From NCBI GenBank assembly GCA_963767565.1, contig CAVYEG010000006.1, forward strand, positions 930,001 to 994,000: a stretch of 64,000 bases of DNA. Direction: 5' to 3'. The translations under genes were made by a program, and so were the position numbers. The notes below the pieces were generated by a model that was not told the origin of the DNA, made no database searches, and saw nothing but the letters and a program-made list of their open reading frames with translations. Origin of the DNA: Palsa-504 sp963767565. Its GTDB lineage: Bacteria; Actinomycetota; Actinomycetes; Streptosporangiales; Streptosporangiaceae. Every line of letters starts with the position of its first letter. The stretch's first letter is position 1. Below, piece by piece: positions 43,891 to 52,396 of the stretch.

Positions 43891-44871
43891 TCAGGCGCGC
43901 AGCTGGGCGACCAGGGCGTCGGACTGCTCAGGGGTGCGCACCGCCATAGCCTGCGCCAGTGGCATCGTGCGGGTGCCACCGGCCAGGAAAACCACCTGGT
44001 CGTTGAGGCAGGCACGCAGATCAGGATGCCGCTCGGCGATGGACATCCGGTTGCGCATCACCGACTCCTGCCGGGCGGCCATGGCCGGCGCGACCTTCTC
44101 CTCGAAGGCGCGGCGCATCCGGCGGCCGATCACCCGGCCGATCGCCTTGGTGGCCTCGCCCAGGACGACCTCCCCGATGGCACCCTCGAGGGTGTCCGAG
44201 ACGATCTCTTCCGAGCCGAAGAGCCTCCTGGGCCGCGACGGCGACTGGCCCTGCCACGGCTGCCCCTGGTAGCCGGGCTGGGGCACGCCGTAGTAGCCGG
44301 GCTGCTGGCCGGAGGGCGGCGGAGCCGGGGGCGGCGGGGCCTGCTGCTGCGATGGGTCGGAGGATCCCGACTGCGGATACCGCGACGGATCCGACGACCC
44401 GGGCTGCACATACTGGGGCCGCTCAGGAGAGCCGGACTGCTGGTGCTGCGCCGGGTCGGGGAATCCCGACTGCTGGTGTTGCGATGGGTCAGGGAATCCG
44501 GACTGCTGGTACTGGGACGGGTCGGGGAACCCCGACTGCTGGTACTGGGACGGGTCGGGGAACCCGGACTGCTGGTACTGGGACGGGTCGGGGAACCCGG
44601 ACTGCGGCGCTGATGCCGGGTAGCCCGGCTGCTGGGCCGGGTCGTAACCCGGCTGCTGGGCCGGGTCGTAACCCGGCTGCGGGGCCTGTCCGGCCTGATA
44701 ACCCGACTGCGGGGACGATCCGGCCGGGTAGCCCGGCTGGGGTACTCCACCAAAGCCCGGGAGCATCGCGCCCAGCTGTCCCTGGGCCATCGAGGCCCAT
44801 TCCGCGACCGTGTGTACCGCGGCGGAGCTGCCGCACTTGGGGCAGACCGCCCCTGCCTGGGGATAAGTCAC
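43891..44871 (-). CDS. Zn-ribbon protein with 11-residue tandem repeats and conserved C-terminal helical domain
   Basis: 326 residues from a GTG. N-terminal CPKCGSS suggests half a zinc ribbon. Residues ~45-85 have PGY-rich repeats (AQQPGYDP twice). Residues 90-177 are eight copies of an 11-residue unit, QSGFPDPSQYQ, with the first four almost identical. After a Pro-rich stretch, residues ~225-326 form a compact domain: LFGSEEIVSDTLEGAIGEVVLGEATKAIGRVIGRRMRRAFEEKVAPAM, then RHPDLRACLNDQVVFLAGG. No membrane segment. It starts 44 bases after the steA operon's last gene and may be co-transcribed. Function unknown. Confidence 0.75.
   Translation of the reverse strand: MTYPQAGAVCPKCGSSAAVHTVAEWASMAQGQLGAMLPGFGGVPQPGYPAGSSPQSGYQAGQAPQPGYDPAQQPGYDPAQQPGYPASAPQSGFPDPSQYQQSGFPDPSQYQQSGFPDPSQYQQSGFPDPSQHQQSGFPDPAQHQQSGSPERPQYVQPGSSDPSRYPQSGSSDPSQQQAPPPPAPPPSGQQPGYYGVPQPGYQGQPWQGQSPSRPRRLFGSEEIVSDTLEGAIGEVVLGEATKAIGRVIGRRMRRAFEEKVAPAMAARQESVMRNRMSIAERHPDLRACLNDQVVFLAGGTRTMPLAQAMAVRTPEQSDALVAQLRA
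44341..44604 (-). repeat. 33-bp tandem repeat, eight units, in the Zn-ribbon protein gene
   Basis: Each unit encodes an 11-residue QSGFPDPSQYQ-type sequence. The upstream four units are nearly identical at nucleotide level; the last four diverge (AQHQ, SPERPQYV, SSDPSRYP, SSDPSQQQ), indicating recent expansion from one end. Confidence 0.88.
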
Positions 44872-44915
44872 GCTTCATTGTGCTAGACGGCGGGCTGCGA
44901 CGGGAAGGGTTTCGG

Positions 44916-46034
44916 CTAGCACGTGATCTTCCGGTATTCGGACAGTGCCGCCGCGACTGCCTCGTCCTCACCGGGCAGGACGCCGGCCCGGCCGGCGGCG
45001 GCCTGGCGCAGCCGGGCGGCCAGCGCGGGATCGCCGAGGATCGCGCGTACCGCGTCGGCCAGGCGCTGCGCGTTACCCGGCGGGACCAGGAGCGCGGCGT
45101 CCTCGCCGGCCAGGTCCGGGTTACCGCCGACCTGGGTGGCGACGATCGCCGCTCCCGCCCGCAGCGCCTCCTGCAGGATGAGGGCCTGGCCCTCCCAGCC
45201 GCTGGGCAGGACGAAGACGTCCGCGGCGGCCAGCAGGGCCGGCACGTCCTGCCGCTGGCCGGCGAAGTTCACCGCAACGCCGAGCGACGCCGCCTGGCCG
45301 CCCAGTTCGGCGCGCAGCGGTCCCTCGCCTGCGATGACGAGCAGCGGCTCGGGCCGGAGATCCCGCCAGCGCGCAGCCGCCTCGAGCAGCAGGCTGAACC
45401 CCTTCTGCGCGGCCAGCCGGCCTACGGCCAGCACCACCGGCTGGTCCGGGGCAGCGCCGAGGCCCGCTCGGGTGGCGGCTCGCGTTTCCGCGGAAACGCC
45501 CCGCTGGGTCAGCGAGACCACTGGCGCGGGCACGACCGCGCGGCCGACCCGCCGCGCGCCCGCGGCCTGCATCCGGTCTTCCAGGTCGGCTGATACGCAC
45601 AGCACCAGGCGGGCGTTGCGGGCGACGATCAGCTCGAGCACCCGGTAGATGGTTCCGGTGCTTCCGCCCGCCGGCGGCGCGTTGTGCACGGTGACGATCA
45701 GGGCCGGGCGGGCCGCGGGATCACGGGGCGCGGCGAAGACCGCCGCGATGGCGGACAGCGCCCCGGCCCGCAGGCCGTGCGCATGCACCACGTCGGGCCG
45801 GCCGCGCCGCAGCAGGCTGCGCAGCCGGCCGATGGCCCGCAGGTCCCGGGCCAGGCGCGGCCGGTCGGCGATCTCGACCGGGGTGAACCCGGCACCGAAC
45901 GCGAAGTCGCGGTCGGTCTGCGCCGGGCCGAGCACCTCGGCCTGCACACCCCGGGCCGCACAGCCGGCGGCGAGCATCTTGACGTGCCGGGCGGTACCAC
46001 CGGTGCTGGTGCCCAGCACGAAGGCGACCTTCAT
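44916..46034 (-). CDS. GT4-family glycosyltransferase
   Basis: 372 residues. N-terminal GT-B lobe: KVAFVLGTSTGGTARHVKMLAAG, then RPDVVHAHGLRAG and VTVHNAPPAGGS. Second lobe: VVLAVGRLAAQKGFSLLLEAAARW, VIAGEGPLRAEL, VFVLPSGWEGQALILQEALRAGAAIVATQVGG, the donor-phosphate motif. It overlaps the murJ-like stop (ATGA) and is the last coupled gene of the steA operon. It probably adds a sugar to a lipid-linked intermediate made by the PNPT enzyme and flipped by the MurJ-like protein. Confidence 0.9.
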   Translation of the reverse strand: MKVAFVLGTSTGGTARHVKMLAAGCAARGVQAEVLGPAQTDRDFAFGAGFTPVEIADRPRLARDLRAIGRLRSLLRRGRPDVVHAHGLRAGALSAIAAVFAAPRDPAARPALIVTVHNAPPAGGSTGTIYRVLELIVARNARLVLCVSADLEDRMQAAGARRVGRAVVPAPVVSLTQRGVSAETRAATRAGLGAAPDQPVVLAVGRLAAQKGFSLLLEAAARWRDLRPEPLLVIAGEGPLRAELGGQAASLGVAVNFAGQRQDVPALLAAADVFVLPSGWEGQALILQEALRAGAAIVATQVGGNPDLAGEDAALLVPPGNAQRLADAVRAILGDPALAARLRQAAAGRAGVLPGEDEAVAAALSEYRKITC

Positions 46035-47656
46035 GTGCGGATCACGCGGCGGGCCACCGCACGCAGGTCACCGCCGTCGGCCACTGCCACCACGGCCAGG
46101 AACGCGGCGAGCACGGCGCCGCTGGCCAGCAGCGTGACGGCCACGTTGGGCAGGAAGCCGCCCACCGGCAGGGCGAACGCCACGCCCAGCCCGGCGGCGG
46201 CTCCGGCCACGGCCCCGGCCAGGCCCGCGATCGCGGCACGCGCGCACCCGCGCAGCGCGTCGGGCCCGCGGAACCGGCGGACCAGCACGAGCAGGGCCAC
46301 GCCGGAACCGGTGAGCCCGATGGTGGTGCCAGCCCCCAGCCACGGCACGACCTGCGAGCGCGGCACGAACGGCACGATCAGCAGATCGGCCGCGATGACC
46401 AGCAGCCAGCCGCCGCTGACGGCCAGGGCCGAGGCCCGGCTGCGCAGGTCTGCGTACAGCACCCGGGACAGGTTCGCGACCAGCCCGTAACCGACCAGGC
46501 CCGGCGCGAATGCGGCCAGGCCGATGGCCAGCTGCCGGGCGTCGGCGGCCTGGCCGGCGTGGGACTGGAAGACCCGCGCCAGCGGCAGGCACGTGCCCGC
46601 CATCCCGGCCGCTCCCAGCCAGGACGCCACCATCACCGCGCGGGTCGAGGTGGCGCTGGTCGCGTCGAAACGGTCCGAGCGCGCGGACAGCTCAGGGAAC
46701 GCGCTGGTCGCGATCGGCACGGCCAGTACCGCGTAGGGCAGGAAGAAGACGGCCCAGGCGAAGCTGTACAGCACCAGCGCGCCGCTGCCGCCGCGGGAGT
46801 TGGCCAGCACGATCACCACCGCCACCGAGGCGTCCTGGGCGATCAGCGTGGCGATGCCCGCCGTGGCCAGGGACCGGACCCGGACGCCGACCCCGGCCGG
46901 GAACCGCAGCGTGGGCCGCAGCGCGAGCCGCAATCGCGCGGCCGGGATGAGCGGGGTCGCCACCAGGGCCGCCACCCCGGCGGTGGTCCCGACGGCCAGG
47001 ACGAGCCACGCCGCCGCGGGCACCGGCCTGAGCATGTCCTGGTACCCGTTGCCTACCACGCCGAACCAGAAGTACGCCCCGATGACGACCAGGCTGGACA
47101 GCACCGGCGCCAGCGCGGGCGAGACGAACCTGCGGTGCGCCTGCAGGATGCCGTACAGCACCACGGCCAGGCCGTAGAGCAGGATCTGCGGCGCGAACAC
47201 CACCAGCATCCGGGAGCCGACGGCGACCATGTCCGGCCGCGGGCAGCCGGGTGTCGCGCCCAGCAGCAGCGATACCAGCGGCCGCGCGGCCAGCGCGACC
47301 ACGGCGCTGACCGGCACGAGCAGCAGCACGGTCCAGGTGAGCAGGGCGCCTGAGGTCTGGCGTACCTGCCCGCGGTCCGCGGATCCGACCTGGGCGGGTC
47401 CGGCCAGGACCGGCACCACCACGGCGGTGAGCGCGCCGCCCATCACGATGTCGTAGATGATGTTGGGCACCATGTTCGCGGTGGTGTAGGCCGTCCCCAG
47501 GCAGGAGGCCTGCACGGTGTGCGCGAACACGACCTGCCGGCCGAAGCCGATCGCCCGGGCCAGCATGGTGATGGCGCCGATCAGCACCGCCGCGCGGCCG
47601 ATTCCCCCGCCGCCCCGTTGCCGAGTGCTCCCCCGCTCGGCCACGGGCGCCGTCAC
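46031..47656 (-). CDS. MurJ/MviN-like lipid II flippase-family protein
   Basis: 541 residues with about fourteen membrane helices of the MOP exporter superfamily. Family features: IGAITMLARAIGFGRQVVFAHTVQAS at the front, TANMVPNIIYDIVMGGALTAVVVPVLAG, LLYGLAVVLYGILQAHRRFVSPALAPVLSS and AWAVFFLPYAVLAVPIATSAFPELS. It would flip an undecaprenyl-linked precursor across the membrane. It overlaps both neighbours by four bases. Whether it is the housekeeping MurJ or a paralogue for another glycan cannot be told; absence of a fused kinase-like domain suggests a paralogue. Confidence 0.9.
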   Translation of the reverse strand: MTAPVAERGSTRQRGGGGIGRAAVLIGAITMLARAIGFGRQVVFAHTVQASCLGTAYTTANMVPNIIYDIVMGGALTAVVVPVLAGPAQVGSADRGQVRQTSGALLTWTVLLLVPVSAVVALAARPLVSLLLGATPGCPRPDMVAVGSRMLVVFAPQILLYGLAVVLYGILQAHRRFVSPALAPVLSSLVVIGAYFWFGVVGNGYQDMLRPVPAAAWLVLAVGTTAGVAALVATPLIPAARLRLALRPTLRFPAGVGVRVRSLATAGIATLIAQDASVAVVIVLANSRGGSGALVLYSFAWAVFFLPYAVLAVPIATSAFPELSARSDRFDATSATSTRAVMVASWLGAAGMAGTCLPLARVFQSHAGQAADARQLAIGLAAFAPGLVGYGLVANLSRVLYADLRSRASALAVSGGWLLVIAADLLIVPFVPRSQVVPWLGAGTTIGLTGSGVALLVLVRRFRGPDALRGCARAAIAGLAGAVAGAAAGLGVAFALPVGGFLPNVAVTLLASGAVLAAFLAVVAVADGGDLRAVARRVIRT

Positions 47657-48600
47657 TCTTCCGGCGGCGTCGCGTCGGTGTCGTCAGCCGAACGGCCCGT
47701 CCCGGCGAAGCTCAGGTCCGCCGGGCGCGGGGCCGGGATCACCACCGCGGGTGCCTGCTGCGCAGGCCGCCGGCCGAGCATGTCCAGCCAGCGCAGGGCC
47801 GGGGTGCGTTCGATGACCTTGGTGAAGCTGACCTTCTCGCTGGCCGCGGTCAGCCCGGCGATCCCGGCCAGCAGGGCGATCCGGGCCGGGCGGGGCAGGC
47901 CGGTGGCCGCGGCGCCGAGCATGGCGCCCAGGGCGTTCGCGCCCGCGTCGCCGAGCATGGCTCGCTCGCCCAGGTCCTCGGGCAGCAGCGCCAGGGCCGC
48001 CGCCACCGGCGGCAGCGCGGTCAGCGCCGCCGACGACGACACCGCACCGCCCGCCGTGATCAGCGCACCGGAGGCGACCGCCACCTTGATGGCCCGGCCG
48101 GGCCGCAGGTCGAACAGGTTGAGCAGGTTAGCGCCCCCGGCGACCAGCCCGGCGTTGATGACGACGTCCGCGGGTGACCCTCCGGCCAGCGCGGCGCTGA
48201 TGATCCCGGTGGCGCCGATGCCGCCCAGCTTGACGGTCCCGGTGGTGACCTCGCCGTGCCGCAGCGCGCCGAGGTGGCCGCCGAAACCGCGCCGGTCTCC
48301 CGAGCCGGCCAGGTCGTCATAGGCGCCGAAGGCCGCCGCGCCGGCCCCGCCGGCCGCCATGGCCAGGCTGGTCCGGCCGCCGGCCGGCCGCAGGCCGGCC
48401 AGCACGCCGGCCACGGCGCCGACCGCGACCGCGGGTCCCTCGAGCAGGGTTACGGGCTCGCCCCGGTGATTGGTCCGCGACCAGGTTTTCGGCCCGCCGG
48501 GCGGGCGCTGGTTCAAGGCCGAGTAGGCCAGCCGGGCCGCCCCCGCGGCGGTCACCCCGGCCGCTACCGCGATCAGGCTATGCCCGGCCCGGCTGCTCAC
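47653..48600 (-). CDS. MraY/WecA-like polyprenyl-phosphate glycosylphosphotransferase homologue (PNPT family)
   Basis: 315 residues from a GTG overlapping the steB stop. Hydrophobic helices through residue ~250. PNPT motifs can be traced: GAYDDLAGSGDRRGFGGHL (the DD pair of motif 1), VVINAGLVAGGANLLNLFDLRPGRA (the N-x-x-N-x-x-D of motif 2/3) and MLGDAGANALGAMLG (motif with Asp). The C-terminus is a Pro-rich cytosolic tail. It probably transfers a sugar-phosphate to polyprenyl phosphate, although some catalytic positions are altered, so a non-canonical substrate is possible. Confidence 0.8.
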   Translation of the reverse strand: MSSRAGHSLIAVAAGVTAAGAARLAYSALNQRPPGGPKTWSRTNHRGEPVTLLEGPAVAVGAVAGVLAGLRPAGGRTSLAMAAGGAGAAAFGAYDDLAGSGDRRGFGGHLGALRHGEVTTGTVKLGGIGATGIISAALAGGSPADVVINAGLVAGGANLLNLFDLRPGRAIKVAVASGALITAGGAVSSSAALTALPPVAAALALLPEDLGERAMLGDAGANALGAMLGAAATGLPRPARIALLAGIAGLTAASEKVSFTKVIERTPALRWLDMLGRRPAQQAPAVVIPAPRPADLSFAGTGRSADDTDATPPEE

Positions 48601-49652
48601 TTCTTCACCGTCTTGGTGGGCGTCGGGGAGGGCGACACGCTCGGCGACGCGCTCGCGGACGGCGTGGGCGCCGGCGAGGGAGCCACGGCGGTCGCGCCGT
48701 TGGCGGTCAGCCCGTAGCTGCCCGCCTTGCCGCCGGACAGCAGCACGGCGAGCGACTCGATGGCCACGGTCTGCCCCGACACCAGATCGGTGTCGTCAAC
48801 CGTTGAGACCTGGTTCGCCACGCTGTTCGCCCGCAGCACCGAGATCGGGCTGCCCGGTCCGGAACCCGCGGAGGCGCCCACCGCCACGGTGGCCGCACTG
48901 TAGGTGGACAGCTCGGTGGCCAGCGGGATCAGCACCGAGTCCAGCGGGTCGGCGGTTCCGTCAGAAGGCGCGGTCTGCGGGGTCACCACGATGACCAAGG
49001 TGGCCGGCAGGTACGGCTGACCGCTGGTGGTCAGGAACCCTGAGTTCGCGTAGGCCTCGAGCATGGCCTGCACGGTGCTGTCAGGCTCGCTGCCCGCGGG
49101 CTGTATGACACCGGACTGGTTAGGCGTGGATCCCGCCGACTTGACCAGGATCTCCCTGGCCATCACCTCCGCGGCCTGCTGCTGGTAGCTCTCCCCGGTG
49201 GTCAGCTGGATCCCGGCCGGCTGGGCCACGGCCTGATTGGTCTGGTTCAGGAAATCCAGCGTGGTGTCGCTGTTGTCGAAGAACTTGTTCTGCAGGGCGA
49301 TCTGCCCGGTGACCGTCGCGCCCGCGTCGGTGGTGGCCGCGCTGGTGATCCCGGCCACCACCGAGGCCGACGCGCCGGGCTCGGTGACGATCAGCAGCCG
49401 CTGGCCCGCCAGCAGGTCGTGTAGCACCGCGGGCTCGACCGCCTGCGCGTAAGCCTCACCCACCTGCGCCTGCGCCTGCGCCGTGTTGCGCTGACCGCTC
49501 ACCTGATTCAGCTCGGCCTGCAGCTTGGCGGTGGTGCGATCCAGCAGGTTGTACGTAGGTCCCTGCAGCTCGGTGGAGCCGAGCACGATCCCGATAGCGA
49601 GCGCGAGAAACACCGCGACGATAGATACCAGGTGATAGCGAAAATCAATCAC
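48597..49652 (-). CDS. steB: SteB/MctB-like envelope protein (annotated copper transporter family)
   Basis: 351 residues. One N-terminal membrane helix in MIDFRYHLVSIVAVFLALAIGIVLGST, then a coiled coil (LLDRTTAKLQAELNQVSGQRNTAQAQAQVG) and a large extracytoplasmic domain. The family includes mycobacterial Rv1698/MctB and corynebacterial SteB, the partner of SteA at the cytokinetic ring. The C-terminus is a Pro/Ser-rich tail (PTPSASASPSVSPSPTPTKTVKK). GTG start shares one base with the steA stop (TAGTG). A role in division or envelope glycan assembly is more likely than copper transport in this context. Confidence 0.85.
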   Translation of the reverse strand: MIDFRYHLVSIVAVFLALAIGIVLGSTELQGPTYNLLDRTTAKLQAELNQVSGQRNTAQAQAQVGEAYAQAVEPAVLHDLLAGQRLLIVTEPGASASVVAGITSAATTDAGATVTGQIALQNKFFDNSDTTLDFLNQTNQAVAQPAGIQLTTGESYQQQAAEVMAREILVKSAGSTPNQSGVIQPAGSEPDSTVQAMLEAYANSGFLTTSGQPYLPATLVIVVTPQTAPSDGTADPLDSVLIPLATELSTYSAATVAVGASAGSGPGSPISVLRANSVANQVSTVDDTDLVSGQTVAIESLAVLLSGGKAGSYGLTANGATAVAPSPAPTPSASASPSVSPSPTPTKTVKK

Positions 49653-50842
49653 TAGAGTTTTCCGGTCAGCCAGTAGGTAAAGGAATGCCAGGTCGCTTCG
49701 AAGTACCTGGCCAGGATGGGTTCGGCGGGCGAAAACAGCACGGCGACCAGCACGGTCACCGCGGCCGCGAGGACCAGCACGAGCAGCGACCAGCCGGAAA
49801 TCCGGCTGTGATACAGCTGGTGCACTCCCCGGGCGTTGACCAGCTTGCCCGCGACCCGCAGGTGCGTGATGAACGTGCTGGACATCCCCGGCCGGCCCTT
49901 GTCGAGGAATTCCTCCAGCGTATGGTGCGTGCCCACCACGGCGATCAGGCTGGCGCCCTTGGCGTCGGCCACCAGCAGGGCAATGTCTTCGCTAGTCCCA
50001 GGGGCCGGACAGGTCACAGCGTCCAGGCCGAGCTCATGCACCCGGGCCATCCCGGGCGCCCGGCCGTCCGGGTAGGCGTGCACTACCAGCTCGGCCCCGC
50101 AGCACAGGGCCTCGTCCGATACCGAGTCCATGTCGCCGAAGATGGCGTCCGGCTGGTAGCCGGCCTCGAGCAGCGCATCCGCGCCGCCGTCCACGGCCAC
50201 CATCACCGGCTTGTACTCCCTGATATACGGCCGCAGGGCGGCCAGGTCCTCGCGGTAGTGGTAGCCGCGTACCACGACCAGGACATGCCGGCCGGACATG
50301 TCGGTCTCCATCTGCGGCGCCTGGATACCGTCGGTGAGCAGTTCATGCTCTCGCCGGAGGAACTCAAGGGTGTTCGCGGCGAACGACTCGATCTGGACCG
50401 CGACCATGGACCTGGCCTCGGTCATCGCCGCCTCGACTGATTCCTGGGTGAGCGGCGTCCCCTTGGCCACCACGATGTCGCCCAGATACAGAGTCTCCTG
50501 GTCCAGGCGGATCACGCTGCCGTCGGTGATCTTGACCAGGACATCGGGTCCGGCCCCGTCGATGACCGGGATGCCCGCGTCGAGCAGCAGCTGAGGGCCG
50601 AGGTTAGGGTAACGGCCGGTGATGCTCACCGACGCGTTGACGACCGCCGAGACCTTCTTCCTGATCAGTTCCTCGGCGCTGACCCGGTCCAGGTCGGAAT
50701 GATCGATAATGGCAATCTCGCCCGGATTCAGGCGCTTGGTGATGGCCTTCGTCCTGCGATCCACGCGCGCAACAGCGGTGATGCCGGGCGGCTCACCAGC
50801 CTTGCCCCGGAAAACCGGCGGGATCACGGACGGCAACTTCAT
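49652..50842 (-). CDS. steA: SteA, putative cytokinetic ring protein
   Basis: 396 residues from ATG at 50842, which follows AGGATGG; ATG at 50851 is an alternative. Features are ITAVARVDRRTKAITKRLNPGEIAIIDHSDLDR near the N-terminus, a thiamine-pyrophosphokinase-like catalytic core (PVMVAVDGGADALLEAGYQPDAIFGDMDSVSD), SEDIALLVADAKGA and a single C-terminal membrane helix (LLVLVLAAAVTVLVAVLF). In Corynebacterium SteA and SteB act together in cell separation. It heads a five-gene operon; recN, which often precedes it, is not here. Confidence 0.92.
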   Translation of the reverse strand: MKLPSVIPPVFRGKAGEPPGITAVARVDRRTKAITKRLNPGEIAIIDHSDLDRVSAEELIRKKVSAVVNASVSITGRYPNLGPQLLLDAGIPVIDGAGPDVLVKITDGSVIRLDQETLYLGDIVVAKGTPLTQESVEAAMTEARSMVAVQIESFAANTLEFLRREHELLTDGIQAPQMETDMSGRHVLVVVRGYHYREDLAALRPYIREYKPVMVAVDGGADALLEAGYQPDAIFGDMDSVSDEALCCGAELVVHAYPDGRAPGMARVHELGLDAVTCPAPGTSEDIALLVADAKGASLIAVVGTHHTLEEFLDKGRPGMSSTFITHLRVAGKLVNARGVHQLYHSRISGWSLLVLVLAAAVTVLVAVLFSPAEPILARYFEATWHSFTYWLTGKL

Positions 50843-51076
50843 CGGGTCCATCCTGCCAGAGGCCAAACACCTCAACGGCCACGTTAGCGATTACGGCGTG
50901 TCATGGATCCTGCGACCGAGCGTCTGCGCCGGTAGCGCGGGGTGGGCTGCAAGCTACCACCTCAACCTGTGATCTGCCTGCGAGAACGCCATCTGCCCCC
51001 GGATGCCGGGTAACGGCCGGGGAGAGCGGTTTGCGGCCGAAGGAGTTTTGTCAGACCCATCGGGTAATGTGAAATC
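50843..51076. promoter_or_regulatory. Divergent promoter region between steA and egtA; leaderless egtA start
   Basis: 234 bases. TAATGT at 51065-51070 is a good -10 only six bases before the GTG of egtA at 51077, and there is no ribosome binding site, so egtA is probably translated from a leaderless transcript. The steA promoter on the other strand is not obvious. Confidence 0.5.
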
Positions 51077-52396
51077 GTGATCAAGGGGGCACGGTTCACG
51101 GAGGGCGATGCCGAGGCTCACGTACACGGCATCTGTTTCAAGACAGGCCCGCCGGAACGGGTGGGCGTCGAACTCGAGTGGCTGGTTCGCGATCATCGTG
51201 ACCCAGCACTGCCGGTCCAGGCGGAGAAGGTAGCCGCCGCCCTGGCCCGCATAAGTGCGGAGACCCCGGCTGAGGATCAGGGCTACTCACAACACGTACC
51301 ACGGACCGTTCGGGATAAATATCCTGACCTTCCTTCCGGCGCCACCCTCACCGTGGAGCCTGGCGGGCAGCTGGAGCTTAGCTCCGCTCCCGCGGCTACG
51401 CTCGGTGAGCTGGTCGAGGTGACCGGGCGAGACCTGGCCGCTCTGCGTGACGCAGCCGCGGCGGTCGGGCTCGAGCTCTGCGGCTACGGCCTTGATCCGC
51501 TGCGTCCGCCCAGGCGCGTGCTTGACCTGCCGCGGTACGCGGCGATGGAGAAATTCTTCGACCGTGACGGCCCGTGGGGCCGCCAGATGATGTGCGGCAC
51601 CGCGTCGGTCCAGGTCTGCCTGGATGCGGGCGACGACGGCACGGGCGAGTCCGGTTACCGGTCCCGCTGGCAGCTGCTGCACGCGATCGGGCCGGTGCTG
51701 GTGGCGGCGTTCGCCAACTCGCCGCTGCGGGCCGGGCGCCCCACCGGCTGGCGGTCGGCCCGCCAGCAGGTGTGGGCCAACATGGACCCGGGCCGGACCA
51801 GGGCGCCCAGGGCGGACCGCGACCCGCGCGACGCGTGGGCTTCCTACGCCCTCGACGCCGAGCTGATGTGCGTGCGCGAGCCGGACTCCCCCGACTGGAC
51901 CGCCCCGGCGGGGCTGACCTTCCGCGGCTGGCTGCGCGACGGCGGGTCGGGCCAGCTGCGCGAGCCGACCCCGGAAGACCTGGACTATCACCTGTCCACG
52001 CTGTTCCCGCCGGTCCGGCCGCGCGGGCACATGGAGCTGCGCATGATCGACGCCCAGCCGGGTAACGGGTGGATCGTGCCCGCGGCGGTGGCCACGGCCC
52101 TGACCGGTGACGAACGCGCCGCCGACGCCGCGCTGGCCGCCGCCGAGCAGGTCTGGGACGACCCGGCCGGGGACGGCCGGGACGACGGGCACGGTCCCTG
52201 GCTGCGCGCGGCCAGGTCCGGCCCGGCCGACCCGCGCATCGGGCGGGCCAGCAGGCAGTGCTTCGAGGCCGCCGACGCGGCGCTCGGGCGGACCGGGGCG
52301 CCGACCGAGATCCGGCAGGCAGTGGCCGACTTCACCGAACGCTACGTACTCAACGACCGATGTCCCGCTGATGACCAACTGGACGGAGTCACATGA
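51077..52396 (+). CDS. egtA: Glutamate-cysteine ligase of the ergothioneine pathway
   Basis: 439 residues. Makes gamma-glutamylcysteine, the sulfur donor for EgtB. The N-terminus has HVHGICFKTGPPERVGVELEWLVRD, then LTVEPGGQLELSSAP, MMCGTASVQVCLDAG and HMELRMIDAQPGNGWIVP, all conserved in the GCS2-like EgtA family. Probably leaderless (see promoter). It overlaps egtB by four bases (ATGA). The order egtA-B-C-D matches the mycobacterial cluster. Confidence 0.95.
   Translation: MIKGARFTEGDAEAHVHGICFKTGPPERVGVELEWLVRDHRDPALPVQAEKVAAALARISAETPAEDQGYSQHVPRTVRDKYPDLPSGATLTVEPGGQLELSSAPAATLGELVEVTGRDLAALRDAAAAVGLELCGYGLDPLRPPRRVLDLPRYAAMEKFFDRDGPWGRQMMCGTASVQVCLDAGDDGTGESGYRSRWQLLHAIGPVLVAAFANSPLRAGRPTGWRSARQQVWANMDPGRTRAPRADRDPRDAWASYALDAELMCVREPDSPDWTAPAGLTFRGWLRDGGSGQLREPTPEDLDYHLSTLFPPVRPRGHMELRMIDAQPGNGWIVPAAVATALTGDERAADAALAAAEQVWDDPAGDGRDDGHGPWLRAARSGPADPRIGRASRQCFEAADAALGRTGAPTEIRQAVADFTERYVLNDRCPADDQLDGVT

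Noticed and set aside
44341..44604. Possible CRISPR-like array because of regularly spaced 33-bp repeats
   Set aside because: Repeats are directly adjacent without spacers and keep one reading frame encoding an 11-residue unit.
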